DNA of 36,166 nt from Pseudolactococcus hodotermopsidis (GTDB lineage: Bacteria > Bacillota > Bacilli > Lactobacillales > Streptococcaceae). Shown here one piece after another: positions 8,518-17,850 of the stretch. A model generated the notes under the pieces. The model searched no databases, was not told the origin of the DNA, and saw only the letters and a program-made list of their open reading frames with translations. The DNA lies in the NCBI RefSeq assembly GCF_011170085.1, contig NZ_BLLI01000015.1, forward strand, positions 1-36,166. Reading direction: 5' to 3'. Within the stretch, counting starts at the first letter, position 1. The number at the start of each line of letters is the position of its first letter. The translations under genes and the position numbers were made by a program.

Positions 8518-9739
8518 TATCTCGCACCCCTAAAAACTTTCTGAAATTAAACAAAGACCAAAATAGATTGAATAAGACAAATAAACTTGTCGTTATAAAC
8601 ACTGCACGATAGCTGATAAATCCCGCAACAGCACTCCCAAGCAAAGGACCAGCCACTTGCCCAAAATTATTGAACATCTGATTAAAACTAAAAATGCGTG
8701 AAATCCCCTCTTGTGGTGTCATTTTCGACAATAAAGAATTGACAGAAGGCATGAGCGCACCCGAGCCAAAGCCAAGCATAAACCGCAAAATTCCCAATTG
8801 CAACGGCGTTTTGACAAAAGCCATAGGCATATAAATCAGAAAACTATAAGCTAGACCAATCAAAATCAAGCGATGACTGCCAATCTTATCACCGATTTTC
8901 CCCAAAATTCCTGATGATAACATGGCAGAAAGTCCCGCAGATGAGACGATAAAGCCTGAAATCGTCATCAGATTACTGGCATGATGGCCATTGAGATTAC
9001 GAATATACAAAGTCAGAATCGGCGCAATTGATTGAACTGAGATTTGCAGAATAAAGCTCGTGATGAACAAGCCAAAGAGAATCTGACGATTTTTCACGCG
9101 CGCTAAAATCTCCCCAGTTGACAGCATATCACGTTTTTCAAGTGGTGTAAAATCTTCTTTAACCAGAAATAGTGTCAACAAGGTCACAATCAATAAAATG
9201 CCACCTGTAATCAAAAAAACATTTTTTATACCAACACTTTGCGCAATAAAACCGCCAATAGATGGACCAATCAGCCCACCCGCAACCATACCAGTGGACA
9301 ATATGCCAAGCGCATAACCACTCTTATTTTTAGGCGCTTGACTGGCAATCAGTGCCGTAGAGTTCGGAATATAGCCCGAAAACAAACCATTAAGCAATCG
9401 CATAAGGAGCAACCACCAAATATTCGGCACAAAAGCAAGCGCACTCATGGTAAAAGTCATCACAACAGAAGCACGAATCATCATGACACGTCGACCATGC
9501 TGATCTGCAAGTTTTCCCCAAATTGGTGCGACAAGCCCACTGGCAAGTGCTGAAATCGCAACAGCCAATCCTGAAAACAACTCAACCGAACTTCCTCTTA
9601 CACCTAATTCCTCAACATATAACGCCATAAACGGCATGACCAAGGAAAAACTCGCCGATGTGAAAAAACTCCCAAACCAAGCAATAAACAAATTACGTTT
9701 CCAATTTACTTTAATCGTACTCACTTCTTTTCTATACAT
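8507..9739 (-). CDS. pmrA: PmrA-like major facilitator multidrug efflux transporter
   Basis: The roughly 405-410-residue protein has twelve hydrophobic segments typical of MFS drug:H+ antiporters. The conserved loop [16 protein letters not shown] sits between segments 2 and 3 (about residues 75-90). It resembles pneumococcal PmrA and Lactococcus homologues that export fluoroquinolones and dyes; the substrate is inferred. The start is uncertain. ATG 9739 lacks a good ribosome site, and a GTG five codons in (giving [11 protein letters not shown]) fits the family better. It lies between coaE and rpmG in what looks like one transcription unit. Confidence 0.85.
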   Translation of the reverse strand: MYRKEVSTIKVNWKRNLFIAWFGSFFTSASFSLVMPFMALYVEELGVRGSSVELFSGLAVAISALASGLVAPIWGKLADQHGRRVMMIRASVVMTFTMSALAFVPNIWWLLLMRLLNGLFSGYIPNSTALIASQAPKNKSGYALGILSTGMVAGGLIGPSIGGFIAQSVGIKNVFLITGGILLIVTLLTLFLVKEDFTPLEKRDMLSTGEILARVKNRQILFGLFITSFILQISVQSIAPILTLYIRNLNGHHASNLMTISGFIVSSAGLSAMLSSGILGKIGDKIGSHRLILIGLAYSFLIYMPMAFVKTPLQLGILRFMLGFGSGALMPSVNSLLSKMTPQEGISRIFSFNQMFNNFGQVAGPLLGSAVAGFISYRAVFITTSLFVLFNLFWSLFNFRKFLGVRDIAN

Positions 9740-9790
9740 TTAACAAAAGTCGATACCTGAAAAAACGACTACCATCACCGATAGCACCCG

Positions 9791-10369
9791 CTAAATCTCA
9801 TATAAAATTTTTGTCAGCTTTTCTTCTAATAATTCTATTGTACCACAATTCTCAATAACGCGCGTCGCTAATAGACGTTTATCATTAATTGGCATTTGAG
9901 CTTTTATCCGTAAAATGGCATCTGACTCAGTTAAACCGTTGCGTTTCATCAAACGTTGGATTTGGACAGCTCTAGGCGCATAAATCAACCAAATTTCATC
10001 AAAACCTGTGTAATTTAATTCAAATAACAAGGGAATATCCATAAAAACGACTTCTGCTTGACTTTCATCACGACGTTTTATCAATTCTGCTCGAATCAGC
10101 GCATCTTGTTGCTTGGCTAATTTTTGCTTAGCAAGGTTATCAGAAAAAATCAGCGCACCTAATTTTTCACGGTTAAGTTCGCCATTTTCATGAAAGTAAT
10201 CAGCGCCAAAAGTCTCACGAATCATCAAATAAAGCGCACCGTCAATCTGCTGCAACTCTCTCACAACTGCATCCGCATCAATCACTTCATAACCATTTTT
10301 CAACAAAAAAGCCGTCACAGCAGACTTCCCTGTTGCAATACCACCTGTTATACCGATTACTTTCTTCAT
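9791..10369 (-). CDS. coaE: Dephospho-CoA kinase
   Basis: The 192-residue product phosphorylates dephospho-CoA at the 3'-OH of the ribose, the last step of coenzyme A synthesis. The P-loop GGIATGKS is at residues 9-16, DADAVVREL follows near 31-39, and PLLFE, a CoaE signature, is near residue 113. The length is normal for CoaE. It is first in a coaE-pmrA-rpmG run. In streptococci a mutM gene often precedes it, as I recall, but here the upstream neighbour is a divergent DUF1827 gene. Confidence 0.94.
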   Translation of the reverse strand: MKKVIGITGGIATGKSAVTAFLLKNGYEVIDADAVVRELQQIDGALYLMIRETFGADYFHENGELNREKLGALIFSDNLAKQKLAKQQDALIRAELIKRRDESQAEVVFMDIPLLFELNYTGFDEIWLIYAPRAVQIQRLMKRNGLTESDAILRIKAQMPINDKRLLATRVIENCGTIELLEEKLTKILYEI

Positions 10370-10423
10370 GATTATATTATACTAAAATTTTTCGTAATTT
10401 AAAGCCAAAATTAAAGTAAAAAG

Positions 10424-10432
10424 TGATATAAT
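10424..10432 (+). promoter_or_regulatory. Extended -10 promoter of the DUF1827 gene
   Basis: TGATATAAT at 10424-10432 is an extended -10 element. No good -35 lies 17 bases upstream. It is followed by a GGAGG ribosome site and the ATG at 10463. Confidence 0.6.
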
Positions 10433-10462
10433 ATAGTTAAAGAAAAAAATGGAGGAAAATCA

Positions 10463-10765
10463 ATGAAGATTATCAATGTCACTCGTAGTTATCCTGATCT
10501 CGTGCGTGAACAACTCAGAAATACCGATGCCATAACGCTTGAAGTCTATTCCGCTGGCAACACCGAAGTCGTTTTTACCCAAGCCCCAACTCACTACGAA
10601 CTGCTGATTAACAACAAACATCGTGCGATTCGGGCTGATGAGCACAAAGAAATCGAACACTTTTTCTTCAACAAACGCATTGATCAAACAAAAATTGACA
10701 AGACAAAGATTTCAAGAATTGAAGAATCAAAATTTATTGAGATTTCGATTCCTATACGCAATTAA
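10463..10765 (+). CDS. DUF1827-family protein of unknown function
   Basis: The 100-residue cytoplasmic protein begins MKIINVTRSYPDLVREQL and includes EVYSAGNTEVVFTQAPTHYELL. I recognise this as the DUF1827 family, small proteins largely restricted to Streptococcaceae. There is no signal peptide, membrane segment or catalytic motif. A strong GGAGG site precedes the ATG, with an extended -10 promoter upstream and a strong terminator just after the stop, so it is a one-gene unit. The function is unknown. Confidence 0.8.
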   Translation: MKIINVTRSYPDLVREQLRNTDAITLEVYSAGNTEVVFTQAPTHYELLINNKHRAIRADEHKEIEHFFFNKRIDQTKIDKTKISRIEESKFIEISIPIRN

Positions 10766-10777
10766 CTAAAAAAAGAT

Positions 10778-10807
10778 AACTTGCCAATTGCAAGTTTTTT
10801 CTTTTTT
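10778..10807 (+). terminator. Rho-independent terminator, probably bidirectional
   Basis: AACTTGC / GCAAGTT stem around CAATT (10778-10796), followed by a T-rich run. The other strand also runs into TATCTTTTTTT, so it can serve both the DUF1827 gene and the convergent DUF1033 gene. Confidence 0.85.
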
Positions 10808-10899
10808 TAGCGAAAATCAAAAAAATTTAGGAATTTTAAATATAGCGGGCTACATGAGGTACAAGGGAAAATTTGCCGTCGTTATTTGTTTACATCTCC

Positions 10900-11274
10900 T
10901 TAGCATCCAAAGCCCTTAAATTTACAGCAATTTCGCGGAAAATCGCCCGATTTTTTATCATAGGGCGGTCGTTTACTGAAACTTTTAACCGTATGCCAGT
11001 CCTCTAAAAGCGCCAAACCATGATATTGTTGCAAAAAATCTTCGCACTCCAAGCACCAACGTTGCTCAGATTCAACCCAAAAGGCTGCCATAAAATCCGC
11101 CTGACTTTTATAGTCTGAAAAAACCTGCGACAATCGTTGCCACTCGGCTTTATAAAATTTGAGTGCCTCATAAAAATCCTCAAACTCATATTTTTCGACA
11201 ATATCATCTTGCCAATCTTCAAAAAACCACCACGGCTCATTGTCACCGTGCATTTTGATTACTCTATACAACAT
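10900..11274 (-). CDS. DUF1033-family protein of unknown function
   Basis: The 124-residue acidic, aromatic-rich protein begins MLYRVIKMHGDNEPWWFFED and contains ESEQRWCLECEDFLQQYHGL. I recognise DUF1033, a family of unknown function found in streptococci and lactococci. The C-terminus has a cysteine-containing tail (NCCKFKGFGC), which together with CLEC could bind a metal; that is speculation. It lies 48 bases after mrnC on the same strand. An AGAGG element lies upstream of ATG 11274. It is the last gene before the convergent terminator. Confidence 0.75.
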   Translation of the reverse strand: MLYRVIKMHGDNEPWWFFEDWQDDIVEKYEFEDFYEALKFYKAEWQRLSQVFSDYKSQADFMAAFWVESEQRWCLECEDFLQQYHGLALLEDWHTVKSFSKRPPYDKKSGDFPRNCCKFKGFGC

Positions 11275-11322
11275 TTCAAAAACCTCTAGTATCTCCTATT
11301 TTACAGAAAATCTTGAAATTTT

Positions 11323-11724
11323 TCAGAAATTTTGCTCAGAGATTTTACGAATACAATAGCTCGCCATTTCTTCAACACGCGCTTTTTGTCCTGTTAAATG
11401 GTTAAAACCAAATACAGCCTCAAAACCAGTCGAGATACGATAGGTCACAACATCCGTATTTTTAGCAGTCGTTTTACTATGAGCATTGCGTCCTCTTTTG
11501 AAATAGCCAAGCTCCTCCTCAGTCAGATAATCGTCCGTTGTCATTTCAGAAATCAACCAAGCTTGCGCCTTAGCGCTAACAAACTTGACTGCATTTTTTT
11601 GCAACTCGCCAGCTTTCGTAATCCCTTGTCTAAGTAAATAGTCGCGAACAAATACCTCATAAATCGCATCTCCCGCATAAGCAAGCGCAATGCCATTTAA
11701 TAAATCAGCTCGAAATTCAGTCAC
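11323..11724 (-). CDS. mrnC: Mini-ribonuclease III (MrnC)
   Basis: The 133-residue product is an RNase III catalytic domain without a double-stranded RNA-binding domain. In Bacillus this enzyme matures 23S rRNA ends. The conserved start [14 protein letters not shown] carries an active-site Asp at residue 19, and [11 protein letters not shown] follows near residue 75. The gene overlaps the end of cysS by 8 bases. The cysS-mrnC pairing is typical of Firmicutes and supports the call. Confidence 0.93.
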   Translation of the reverse strand: MTEFRADLLNGIALAYAGDAIYEVFVRDYLLRQGITKAGELQKNAVKFVSAKAQAWLISEMTTDDYLTEEELGYFKRGRNAHSKTTAKNTDVVTYRISTGFEAVFGFNHLTGQKARVEEMASYCIRKISEQNF

Positions 11725-13078
11725 GTGTCCACCTCACACCATCAGGCGTATCTAATAATGAAATACCTTGCGCTTTTAATAAGTTGCGGATTTCATCAGC
11801 CTGTACATAATCGCGCATTTCACGCGCAATCTGCCTAGCTTCAATCAATTTTTCAATCTCAGCACCCAAAATCTCGTTAGCAAAACTCACACCGATAATC
11901 GTCAAAACTTCATCGAAAAAGCGCCGTGCCTCTTTTGAAAAATGCCCCAAATTAACATACTTGATAAACTCATAAAAAACGGTTAAAGCATTGGCAATAT
12001 TGAAATCATCATCCATTTGCTCGATGAAATCTTGACGGAAATCGTCAATTTTTTCATCTTTTTCAAGCGGATTCTTATCTAACGCATAGGACAATTTTTC
12101 ATAAGCATTTTTGATTTTAGCGAAATTATTTTCCGCATCCTTAATCGTGTCCTCACTAAAAGCAAGAGGGCGACGATAATGTTGGCTGACCAAGAAAAAG
12201 CGGAGAATCTGACCATCAAAACCAGCCAACATCTCATGAACTGTTTTAAAATTTCCTAACGACTTAGACATTTTTTCACCATCAGCTGCCGTTACAAACC
12301 CATTGTGCAACCAATAATTTGCAAATTTTTGCCCAGTTTTTGACTCAGACTGGGCAATTTCATTGGTATGGTGTGGAAATTCCAAGTCCGCCCCACCTCC
12401 GTGAATATCAATCGTATTACCCAAAATCTCAGTTGCCATAACTGAACATTCAATATGCCAACCAGGACGTCCCGCTCCCCAAGGACTTTCCCACGATAAG
12501 TCATCAGGCTTACTTGCCTTCCAAAGCGCGAAATCAAGTGGGCTTTCCTTGGCTAACTCATCTGCCTCCGTTCGCCCTGACGCACCCGCAGCAAGTTCAT
12601 CAAGATTTTTATTAGCAAGTTTGCCATAGTCGGCAAACTTTTTGACACGGAAAAAAACGTCGCCATTTGCCGCATAAGCAAATCCTTTATCAATCAAAAC
12701 TTGGATAAAGTCAATAATTTGCGGAATAAATTCAAGTACCCGTGGATTTGCCGTCGCAGGTGCAACACCAAGATTTTTTGTGTCAGCATAGAAAGCAGCG
12801 ATAAATTTCTCAACCAAAACCTCAACAGAAATGCCTGCCAACTTCGCCGCTGCAATAATCTTGTCATCTACATCCGTGAAATTCGACACAAAATTCACCT
12901 CAAACCCACGATACTCAAAATACTTACGAATCGTGTCAAAAACAACAACAGACCGCGCATTACCGATGTGAATATAATTATAAACCGTCGGACCACAGAC
13001 ATACATCTTGACTTTACCAGCCTCAAGCGGGACAAAAATTTCTTTTTCACGCGTCAATGTGTTATATAATCTAATCAT
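11717..13078 (-). CDS. cysS: Cysteinyl-tRNA synthetase
   Basis: The 453-residue class I aminoacyl-tRNA synthetase charges tRNA-Cys. The HIGH motif appears as HIGN (residues 37-40) in [18 protein letters not shown]. The KMSKS loop is present in [11 protein letters not shown]. Zinc ligands fit Cys28 (CGPTV), the Cys of [10 protein letters not shown] and the HTNE segment. The length is normal. It overlaps the upstream phosphorylase-like gene by 8 bases and mrnC by 8 bases, so cysE, phosphorylase, cysS and mrnC form one compact unit. Confidence 0.96.
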   Translation of the reverse strand: MIRLYNTLTREKEIFVPLEAGKVKMYVCGPTVYNYIHIGNARSVVVFDTIRKYFEYRGFEVNFVSNFTDVDDKIIAAAKLAGISVEVLVEKFIAAFYADTKNLGVAPATANPRVLEFIPQIIDFIQVLIDKGFAYAANGDVFFRVKKFADYGKLANKNLDELAAGASGRTEADELAKESPLDFALWKASKPDDLSWESPWGAGRPGWHIECSVMATEILGNTIDIHGGGADLEFPHHTNEIAQSESKTGQKFANYWLHNGFVTAADGEKMSKSLGNFKTVHEMLAGFDGQILRFFLVSQHYRRPLAFSEDTIKDAENNFAKIKNAYEKLSYALDKNPLEKDEKIDDFRQDFIEQMDDDFNIANALTVFYEFIKYVNLGHFSKEARRFFDEVLTIIGVSFANEILGAEIEKLIEARQIAREMRDYVQADEIRNLLKAQGISLLDTPDGVRWTRD

Positions 13079-13832
13079 CTAATTCTCCTGCAATCTTCAA
13101 AGCAATCTCAAAAAAGTGCCTAACATCAACTTTTTTATGCGCCTCACGCCTGTCCCACTTCTCATTTTCATGATCAACCTCATCTGCCGTATAGAAAAAT
13201 TGGTAAACTTCCTTCTTGCGATACTGCGCCCACGCTTGAATAGCTGAACATTCCATATCAACGACTGTCGCACCCGCAGCCAATCTGCGCTTAGCTTTCT
13301 CAGCTGTTTCTCTAAAAAATGCGTCAGTCGTCCAAGTTTTAGCTAACGTATAGGACAAGTTCAGTTTCTCAAAAACAGTTACCATTTTTTCAACAAAGAC
13401 TTTAGAAATGAGAATCTCATCAGACGAAGGGGCATAGTGATAACTCGTTCCCTCATCACGAATGGCAGCTGTTGGTACAATCAGCCGATCCACACACAGC
13501 TTTGAATCAAGGACACCACAAGTACCAAAAATCACAAATTTTTTAAAGCCAACCGCCTGTAATTCTTCGAGTAAACCAACAACGACTGGCGCACCAATTT
13601 CAGCCATGACAACACCGACTTTCAAGCCCTTGTTTTCATAAATATACCAAGGATCCGCACCATTTATATCATGCGTATAACCACCGATACGTGCCTGACC
13701 CGTTGCCAATATTTGCGCCATAATGTCACTTGAAAAAGGCATAACCATCACATCACAAACCTCATAAACCGTCGCATCAGTCAGACTTGGCTCAATAACT
13801 GCTCGCCCATTTTCAAATTCATCTAAAATCAT
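13071..13832 (-). CDS. Nucleoside phosphorylase superfamily protein (PNP/UDP type)
   Basis: The 253-residue cytoplasmic protein is of the PNP_UDP_1 fold. Recognisable parts are VVVGLLEELQAVGFKKFVIFGTCGVLD, a phosphate/ribose-site-like segment, IRDEGTSYHYAP near the middle, and VVDMECSAIQAWA, where ME commonly contacts the ribose. The exact base preference (uridine, purine or methylthioadenosine) cannot be assigned. It sits directly between cysE and cysS with 8-base overlap on the cysS side, so it is translationally coupled to cysteine metabolism genes. Confidence 0.8.
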   Translation of the reverse strand: MILDEFENGRAVIEPSLTDATVYEVCDVMVMPFSSDIMAQILATGQARIGGYTHDINGADPWYIYENKGLKVGVVMAEIGAPVVVGLLEELQAVGFKKFVIFGTCGVLDSKLCVDRLIVPTAAIRDEGTSYHYAPSSDEILISKVFVEKMVTVFEKLNLSYTLAKTWTTDAFFRETAEKAKRRLAAGATVVDMECSAIQAWAQYRKKEVYQFFYTADEVDHENEKWDRREAHKKVDVRHFFEIALKIAGELDD

Positions 13833-14426
13833 CTAAATACCACCCATATGATCATAAAAGCTAACATGGCGCTCACGCTCCAACTGCGCTCGATTGCGCT
13901 CAGGCGTATCACCACCGTGTACTCGCGCAATCTTAGCGGGAATGCCGACAACAGTCACACGAGCAGGCACATCTTTAGTCACAACAGCGCTCGCCCCAAC
14001 CTTAGCATTTTCACCCACTTCAATCGGTCCTAATAACTGAGCATGCGCCGAAATCAGCGCCCCACGACGAACACTTGGATGTCTTTTACCATTATCCTTA
14101 CCCGTTCCACCAAGTGTCACACCATGAAAGAGTTTGACGCCCGACTCAACAATCGCTGTTTCGCCAATGACAAGACCAGAGCCATGGTCAATGAAAACCC
14201 CATTTTCAATCGTTGCCCCTGGATGAATCTCAATTTGGGTCAAAAAGCGCCAAAATTGCGAGTGCATGCGCGCTATTAATTTAAAATGATGACACCACAA
14301 AAAATGCGAAATCTTATGTGCCGCAAGTGCCTTGACTCCTGGAGAAGTCAAAATTATTTCCAAATTATGACGTGCTGCTGGGTCATTTTGTTTGACCACC
14401 GCAAACGCTTCTTTCCAAAAACTCAT
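13833..14426 (-). CDS. cysE: Serine O-acetyltransferase
   Basis: The 197-residue product transfers acetyl from acetyl-CoA to L-serine, giving O-acetylserine for cysteine synthesis. The left-handed beta-helix hexapeptide repeats run from about residue 65 (IEIHPGATIENGVFIDHGSG) to 165. The acceptor-site segment FHGVTLGGTGKDNGKRHP is intact. Residues 1-60 form the alpha-helical domain, short as in Gram-positive CysE. A possible promoter (TTGTCA, 18 bases, TATAAG) and AGGA ribosome site lie just upstream in the 63-base gap after the SseB-like gene. Confidence 0.94.
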   Translation of the reverse strand: MSFWKEAFAVVKQNDPAARHNLEIILTSPGVKALAAHKISHFLWCHHFKLIARMHSQFWRFLTQIEIHPGATIENGVFIDHGSGLVIGETAIVESGVKLFHGVTLGGTGKDNGKRHPSVRRGALISAHAQLLGPIEVGENAKVGASAVVTKDVPARVTVVGIPAKIARVHGGDTPERNRAQLERERHVSFYDHMGGI

Positions 14427-14489
14427 AATTTCCTAACCTTATATTGCCATTTCGATAACGTTGACAAGCAAGTCGCTAAAACAGTCAAT

Positions 14490-15284
14490 TTATTCGGCAG
14501 TTTTATTTGCCAATTCATCCCATAAAATAATAGAATTTTCATAGTCAACAGCATCAAATGGATCAATCACAATACCTAACACATCATCTAATTCATTAAC
14601 ACCAGACGGCGGATTTTGAATGTCCTTGAGTTGCCAAGTTAAAATTAACCCCTCATTTTCCTTGAAAGGTTGACCAAAATTCGGGTTATTGTACCATTTG
14701 CTAAAACTATCAATATTGGTAAAAGCTGGTACAAAACTCTCGCCGTCAGGCTTTGAAATCGTCGCAAAAATTCGCGCAATTTCCCCATCTGCTTTCGTTC
14801 TAGCAAAAGCAGGGAGCAGATAATATCTCTCATTAAAACTTGCAGCTAGATTTTCAGGTGAAAAGAGCTTGTTAAGCACATCAGTATAGCGATTAATAAA
14901 AGTAACTAAATGTTCACGCGGCAACATAATCGTGTTAGGCGAGTCTGAGCCAGATGGTTGTATGTTGAAAGCAATCGCATCAAATTCCTGACTTACCAGT
15001 TCATTGACCACCTCTAAAAAAGGTTTATTGACAAAAGTCACAGGTTCATCAATTGTTTTCAGAAAAGTTTCAAGCCCTTTTTCAGTCGTAAAGACAGGAA
15101 TCAGTTTCTTATCTTCAATCGGTACCACAAAAGGCTCAGCAATCGCTACCACTGGAAAGGCATGGAGTGCATAAACAAAGCCAATATCAGCAATGAAATT
15201 GCCAGGTTGTGCAACAAAACCAAGCAAACGTTCATCAAGTTCAGGGGAAAATTGGTAGTCTGTCATCTTTCTTCTCACAATCAT
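14490..15284 (-). CDS. SseB-domain protein with two SseB-like halves
   Basis: The 264-residue cytoplasmic protein seems to contain two copies of the SseB N-terminal-like fold. In the first (about residues 45-145) the VPIEDKKLIPVFTTEKGLETFL segment is typical of the family. In the second (about 150-260), LLPAFARTKADGEIARIFAT and SFVPAFTNIDSFSKWY play the same part. The function in Gram-positives is unknown. The first ATG (15284) has AGGA upstream, and a second ATG six codons in (MTDYQF) is nearly as good. TGGTAAAAT in the upstream gap could be an extended -10. Genes of this family often sit near cysE in streptococci, as I recall. Confidence 0.7.
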   Translation of the reverse strand: MIVRRKMTDYQFSPELDERLLGFVAQPGNFIADIGFVYALHAFPVVAIAEPFVVPIEDKKLIPVFTTEKGLETFLKTIDEPVTFVNKPFLEVVNELVSQEFDAIAFNIQPSGSDSPNTIMLPREHLVTFINRYTDVLNKLFSPENLAASFNERYYLLPAFARTKADGEIARIFATISKPDGESFVPAFTNIDSFSKWYNNPNFGQPFKENEGLILTWQLKDIQNPPSGVNELDDVLGIVIDPFDAVDYENSIILWDELANKTAE

Positions 15285-15420
15285 ATTATTATTCCTATTT
15301 TACCATAAAATTAGCTATTTCTTTTACTTTTAAACACGTAAAATTTTTCGCTACGCTGACGTTATCTGTTTTATTTTATTTTTAAATGTTAAATCTACCA
15401 GATTTCTAGTCAAAAATAAC

Positions 15421-15445
15421 AAAAAAACGCCAAAAGACGTTTTTT
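15421..15445 (-). terminator. Rho-independent terminator after the lipoprotein gene
   Basis: On the minus strand AACGTC pairs with GGCGTT around TTTT (15426-15441), with one mismatch, and is followed by seven T. It ends the lipoprotein gene that stops at 15465. The rest of 15285-15420 holds only the upstream region of the SseB-like gene. Confidence 0.7.
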
Positions 15446-15464
15446 GAGATTACTTATAAATTAC

Positions 15465-16598
15465 TTAGTTTGCTTTAACCGCTGTTTCGCCAGTTACTTC
15501 AAATTTAGCTGTATCAGCCAGTTTATTGTAAGCATCGAGCTGATCTTGTGTTGCAAAGTAAAGATTGCCATCAATTTTTGCAGTCACTGGCTTACCAGTC
15601 GTGTCTTTACCATTTTGCGCAGCAAAACCGATTGCCGATTCAGCAACATAGACATCCCCTTTAACTACACCATTTGAGATAACAGTGAATGGCGAGTTGA
15701 TGACCAGCTTATCAGCTGTCAAAGTGTAAGTTTCAGTAACTTGATGTTCAGCATTTTGCGTATAAAGCGCAACTTTACGAGCAATCAAGCCTTTAGAACC
15801 AAGGAAAGTGCCGTCAACTGTTAGTGTCTTACCTGAAGCATCAATATCAGCAGTTGCCGCACCAAGCCAAGCACCATTTTCACCAAGCGTATCAGCTAAA
15901 TCAGCGAGTTTTTTAGTTCCAGCAGTCGCACCAGTTTTAACTTCTGAAACTTTTTCGTAAGCAATCGCGCCACCTTTAGCAGCAATCGTTACAAGACCTG
16001 ATTTAACCGCTACAACGTCAGAAGCCTCAACCTTGACTTCACCTGTAACCGTCCCTTTATCAGCTGCATCAAGCGCCTCAAAAGCTGTTTTCAAATCATC
16101 AGAGGCAAAAATCAAGTTACCGTCAATCTTACCAGTCCCTTCAAAGTGAAAACCAGCTGCATTGACGAAAACATCGCCTTTAACTGTCCCTTGAGCAATG
16201 GCAAAGCTAGGCGATTTGACAACCATTTTATCAACTGTCAGCGTAAAAGTCGCCTCTGGCTTATGATCAGCACCAGTTTTGTAAAGCGCAAGTTCACGAT
16301 TAACTTGACCGTCACCCGCAAAAAGTCCGTCAACTGTCAATGTTTTACCAGATGCGTCAATGTCTGCACTGGCTGCATTAAGCCAAGCACCAGTTGCCGC
16401 AAAACCGTCTGATAATGTTTCAAATTTATCAGTCCCTTGTGTTGCACCAGTAAAAACTTCAGCAGTTTTAGTCTCTTCTTTAGAAGTTTCTGTTGTTTTG
16501 TCATCCGTTTTTTTATCATCTGAACCACCACAAGCAGTCAAAAAAGAAACTGACAAAGCTGAGACAGCCAAGAGTGAGATGAGTTTAGATTTTTTCAT
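15465..16598 (-). CDS. Cell-surface lipoprotein with internal duplication
   Basis: The product is 377 residues. A lipoprotein signal peptide is clear: MKKSKLISLLAVSALSVSFL followed by TACGG, with lipobox LTAC and Cys23 as the lipidated residue. A short charged linker (about 26-48) leads into two homologous halves, about 50-190 and 222-377. Both halves share GAWL, ADIDASGKTLTVDG, a SPF-type core, VVKGDVYV-like and KIDGNLYFA-like segments. The Gly/Asp/Val pattern suggests a beta-solenoid or polymer-forming fold, but I do not recognise the family. ATG 16598 is chosen for AAGGAG just upstream and for the signal peptide; the frame extends 12 residues further. It has its own promoter and terminator. 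Confidence 0.85.
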   Translation of the reverse strand: MKKSKLISLLAVSALSVSFLTACGGSDDKKTDDKTTETSKEETKTAEVFTGATQGTDKFETLSDGFAATGAWLNAASADIDASGKTLTVDGLFAGDGQVNRELALYKTGADHKPEATFTLTVDKMVVKSPSFAIAQGTVKGDVFVNAAGFHFEGTGKIDGNLIFASDDLKTAFEALDAADKGTVTGEVKVEASDVVAVKSGLVTIAAKGGAIAYEKVSEVKTGATAGTKKLADLADTLGENGAWLGAATADIDASGKTLTVDGTFLGSKGLIARKVALYTQNAEHQVTETYTLTADKLVINSPFTVISNGVVKGDVYVAESAIGFAAQNGKDTTGKPVTAKIDGNLYFATQDQLDAYNKLADTAKFEVTGETAVKAN

Positions 16599-16620
16599 GT
16601 TAAAATCTCCTTTTCCAAAT

Positions 16621-16675
16621 TTGGTATCGTCCATCTTCCAGTACCAAGTTTAACATTTATGGTATTTTATGTCAA
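16621..16675 (-). promoter_or_regulatory. Lipoprotein gene promoter with interrupted palindrome
   Basis: On the minus strand TTGACA (16670-16675), 17 bases, then TAAACT (16647-16652) with an extended TG. An interrupted inverted repeat TTGGTA...TACCAA spans 16621-16647 around the start site, and CCAAATTTGG lies next to it. These could bind a repressor or form a 5' hairpin; no regulator is identified. Confidence 0.65.
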
Positions 16676-16694
16676 GTTATATCGAGTTTTGGAC

Positions 16695-16936
16695 CACGGG
16701 CGTTTCATAAATTTAATTTTTCTGGAATATACATGTAAGTTGTCGATTTAATTTTTAGTTAATCTATTTTAAAAGTTATTTTCGTAGAAATATTTTTAAA
16801 TACTAAAGTTATTGATTGTATTTTTTAATATTTTTGAAAAAACAAGTGACTTTTTCATGGATTTTCCGTTAAAAAGCAACTCTTCGTAAAAGATTCCGAA
16901 AATTATGTTTTAGATTAAACTTATGAAACGCCCGTG
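16695..16936. mobile_element. MITE-like element, 242 bp, with perfect 16-bp terminal inverted repeats
   Basis: The ends are CACGGGCGTTTCATAA (16695-16710) and its exact complement TTATGAAACGCCCGTG (16921-16936). The match extends inward as TTTAAT after one mismatch. The element is flanked by a direct repeat AGTTTTGGAC (16685-16694 and 16937-16946), as expected of a target duplication. The interior is AT-rich with no coding capacity. Terminal repeats, target duplication, short length and lack of a transposase together define a MITE. The parent transposon is not identified. Confidence 0.8.
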
Positions 16937-17075
16937 AGTTTTGGACACAACAAACGCATGATTCTCTCCTCAAAAATTAGAGATGCGATTTGAAAACAAC
17001 ATCCATCATATTTAAAGCAGCTGCTTCAAAATTTACATAGAATTACAGCAACTAATATTTCATTTCTAAAAATTT

Positions 17076-17849
17076 TCATAATAGACTGGCTTTTTTCAAA
17101 AAGTCAGCCACTTCGTCGTCTCTGCTCTCATTTAGCGCCTTGACAATGTAAGAGCCAACGATAACGCCGTCAACTGCCTTGCGGAAATTTTCGACGTGAG
17201 CGAGTGATGACACCCCAAAACCAGCAAGAACAGGCGCATCAGCGAGTTCTGATAATTGTGCTAGATGAGTGTTCAAATCTGCTCGATAATCACGGTCTGC
17301 ACCCGTCACACCGTTGACCGTTACTGCATAGATGAACCCTTCTGCATCCTTGACCAACTCAGCTTGACGTTCGGGAATACTCGTCAAGGTAACAAGCGGT
17401 ACTAAAGCAATATCAGAATCCGTCAAAAACGGCGCAATCATATTCTCGTGCTCACGTGGCACATCGGGTAAAATCAAGCCTTTGACTGCCGTTGATTTGA
17501 GGTCGGTGATAAATTTTTCGATACCGTATTTATAAATCGGGTTGAGATAGGACATGATGACCAGTGGCACATCCGTTTTGACTGTTTTAAGGACTTCGAC
17601 TACTTTTGTCAATGTTGTGCCATTTTTCAACGAGCGAATCCCCGCTAATTCAATCACAGGTCCGTCTGCTACTGGATCTGAAAAAGGAATCCCGACTTCA
17701 ATAGCACTGGCACCAGTTGCCGCCAAAAAAGCAATCATTTCGGGCAAGCCGTCAATGCCACGCGCGTGGTCACCTGCCATGATATAAGGAACAATCAGCG
17801 TTTTACCGTCAGCTTTGAGCATTTCCAAGTGTTTTCGCAAGGTTTTCAT
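17076..17849 (-). CDS. trpA: Tryptophan synthase alpha chain
   Basis: The 257-residue TIM-barrel subunit cleaves indole-3-glycerol phosphate to indole and glyceraldehyde 3-phosphate and passes indole to TrpB. The catalytic pair is present: Glu51 in [11 protein letters not shown] and Asp62 in VADGPVI. The phosphate-site GFGVSS is near residue 210. ATG 17849 is chosen because AAGGAG precedes it and it lies one base after the trpB stop; a longer frame to 17945 only overlaps trpB. It is the last gene of the trp operon. Downstream (16937-17075) I see a CAGCTG palindrome near 17015 but no clear terminator. Confidence 0.96.
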   Translation of the reverse strand: MKTLRKHLEMLKADGKTLIVPYIMAGDHARGIDGLPEMIAFLAATGASAIEVGIPFSDPVADGPVIELAGIRSLKNGTTLTKVVEVLKTVKTDVPLVIMSYLNPIYKYGIEKFITDLKSTAVKGLILPDVPREHENMIAPFLTDSDIALVPLVTLTSIPERQAELVKDAEGFIYAVTVNGVTGADRDYRADLNTHLAQLSELADAPVLAGFGVSSLAHVENFRKAVDGVIVGSYIVKALNESRDDEVADFLKKASLL

Positions 17850-17850
17850 A

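Noticed and set aside
9239-9553. A 104-codon plus-strand frame within pmrA
   Set aside because: Antisense to a clear MFS gene, with a low-complexity Asn/His/Arg/Thr-rich product and no start signals.
17015-17026. CAGCTG-centred palindrome after trpA as a terminator
   Set aside because: The stem is short and no T run follows on the minus strand, so it was not called as a terminator.
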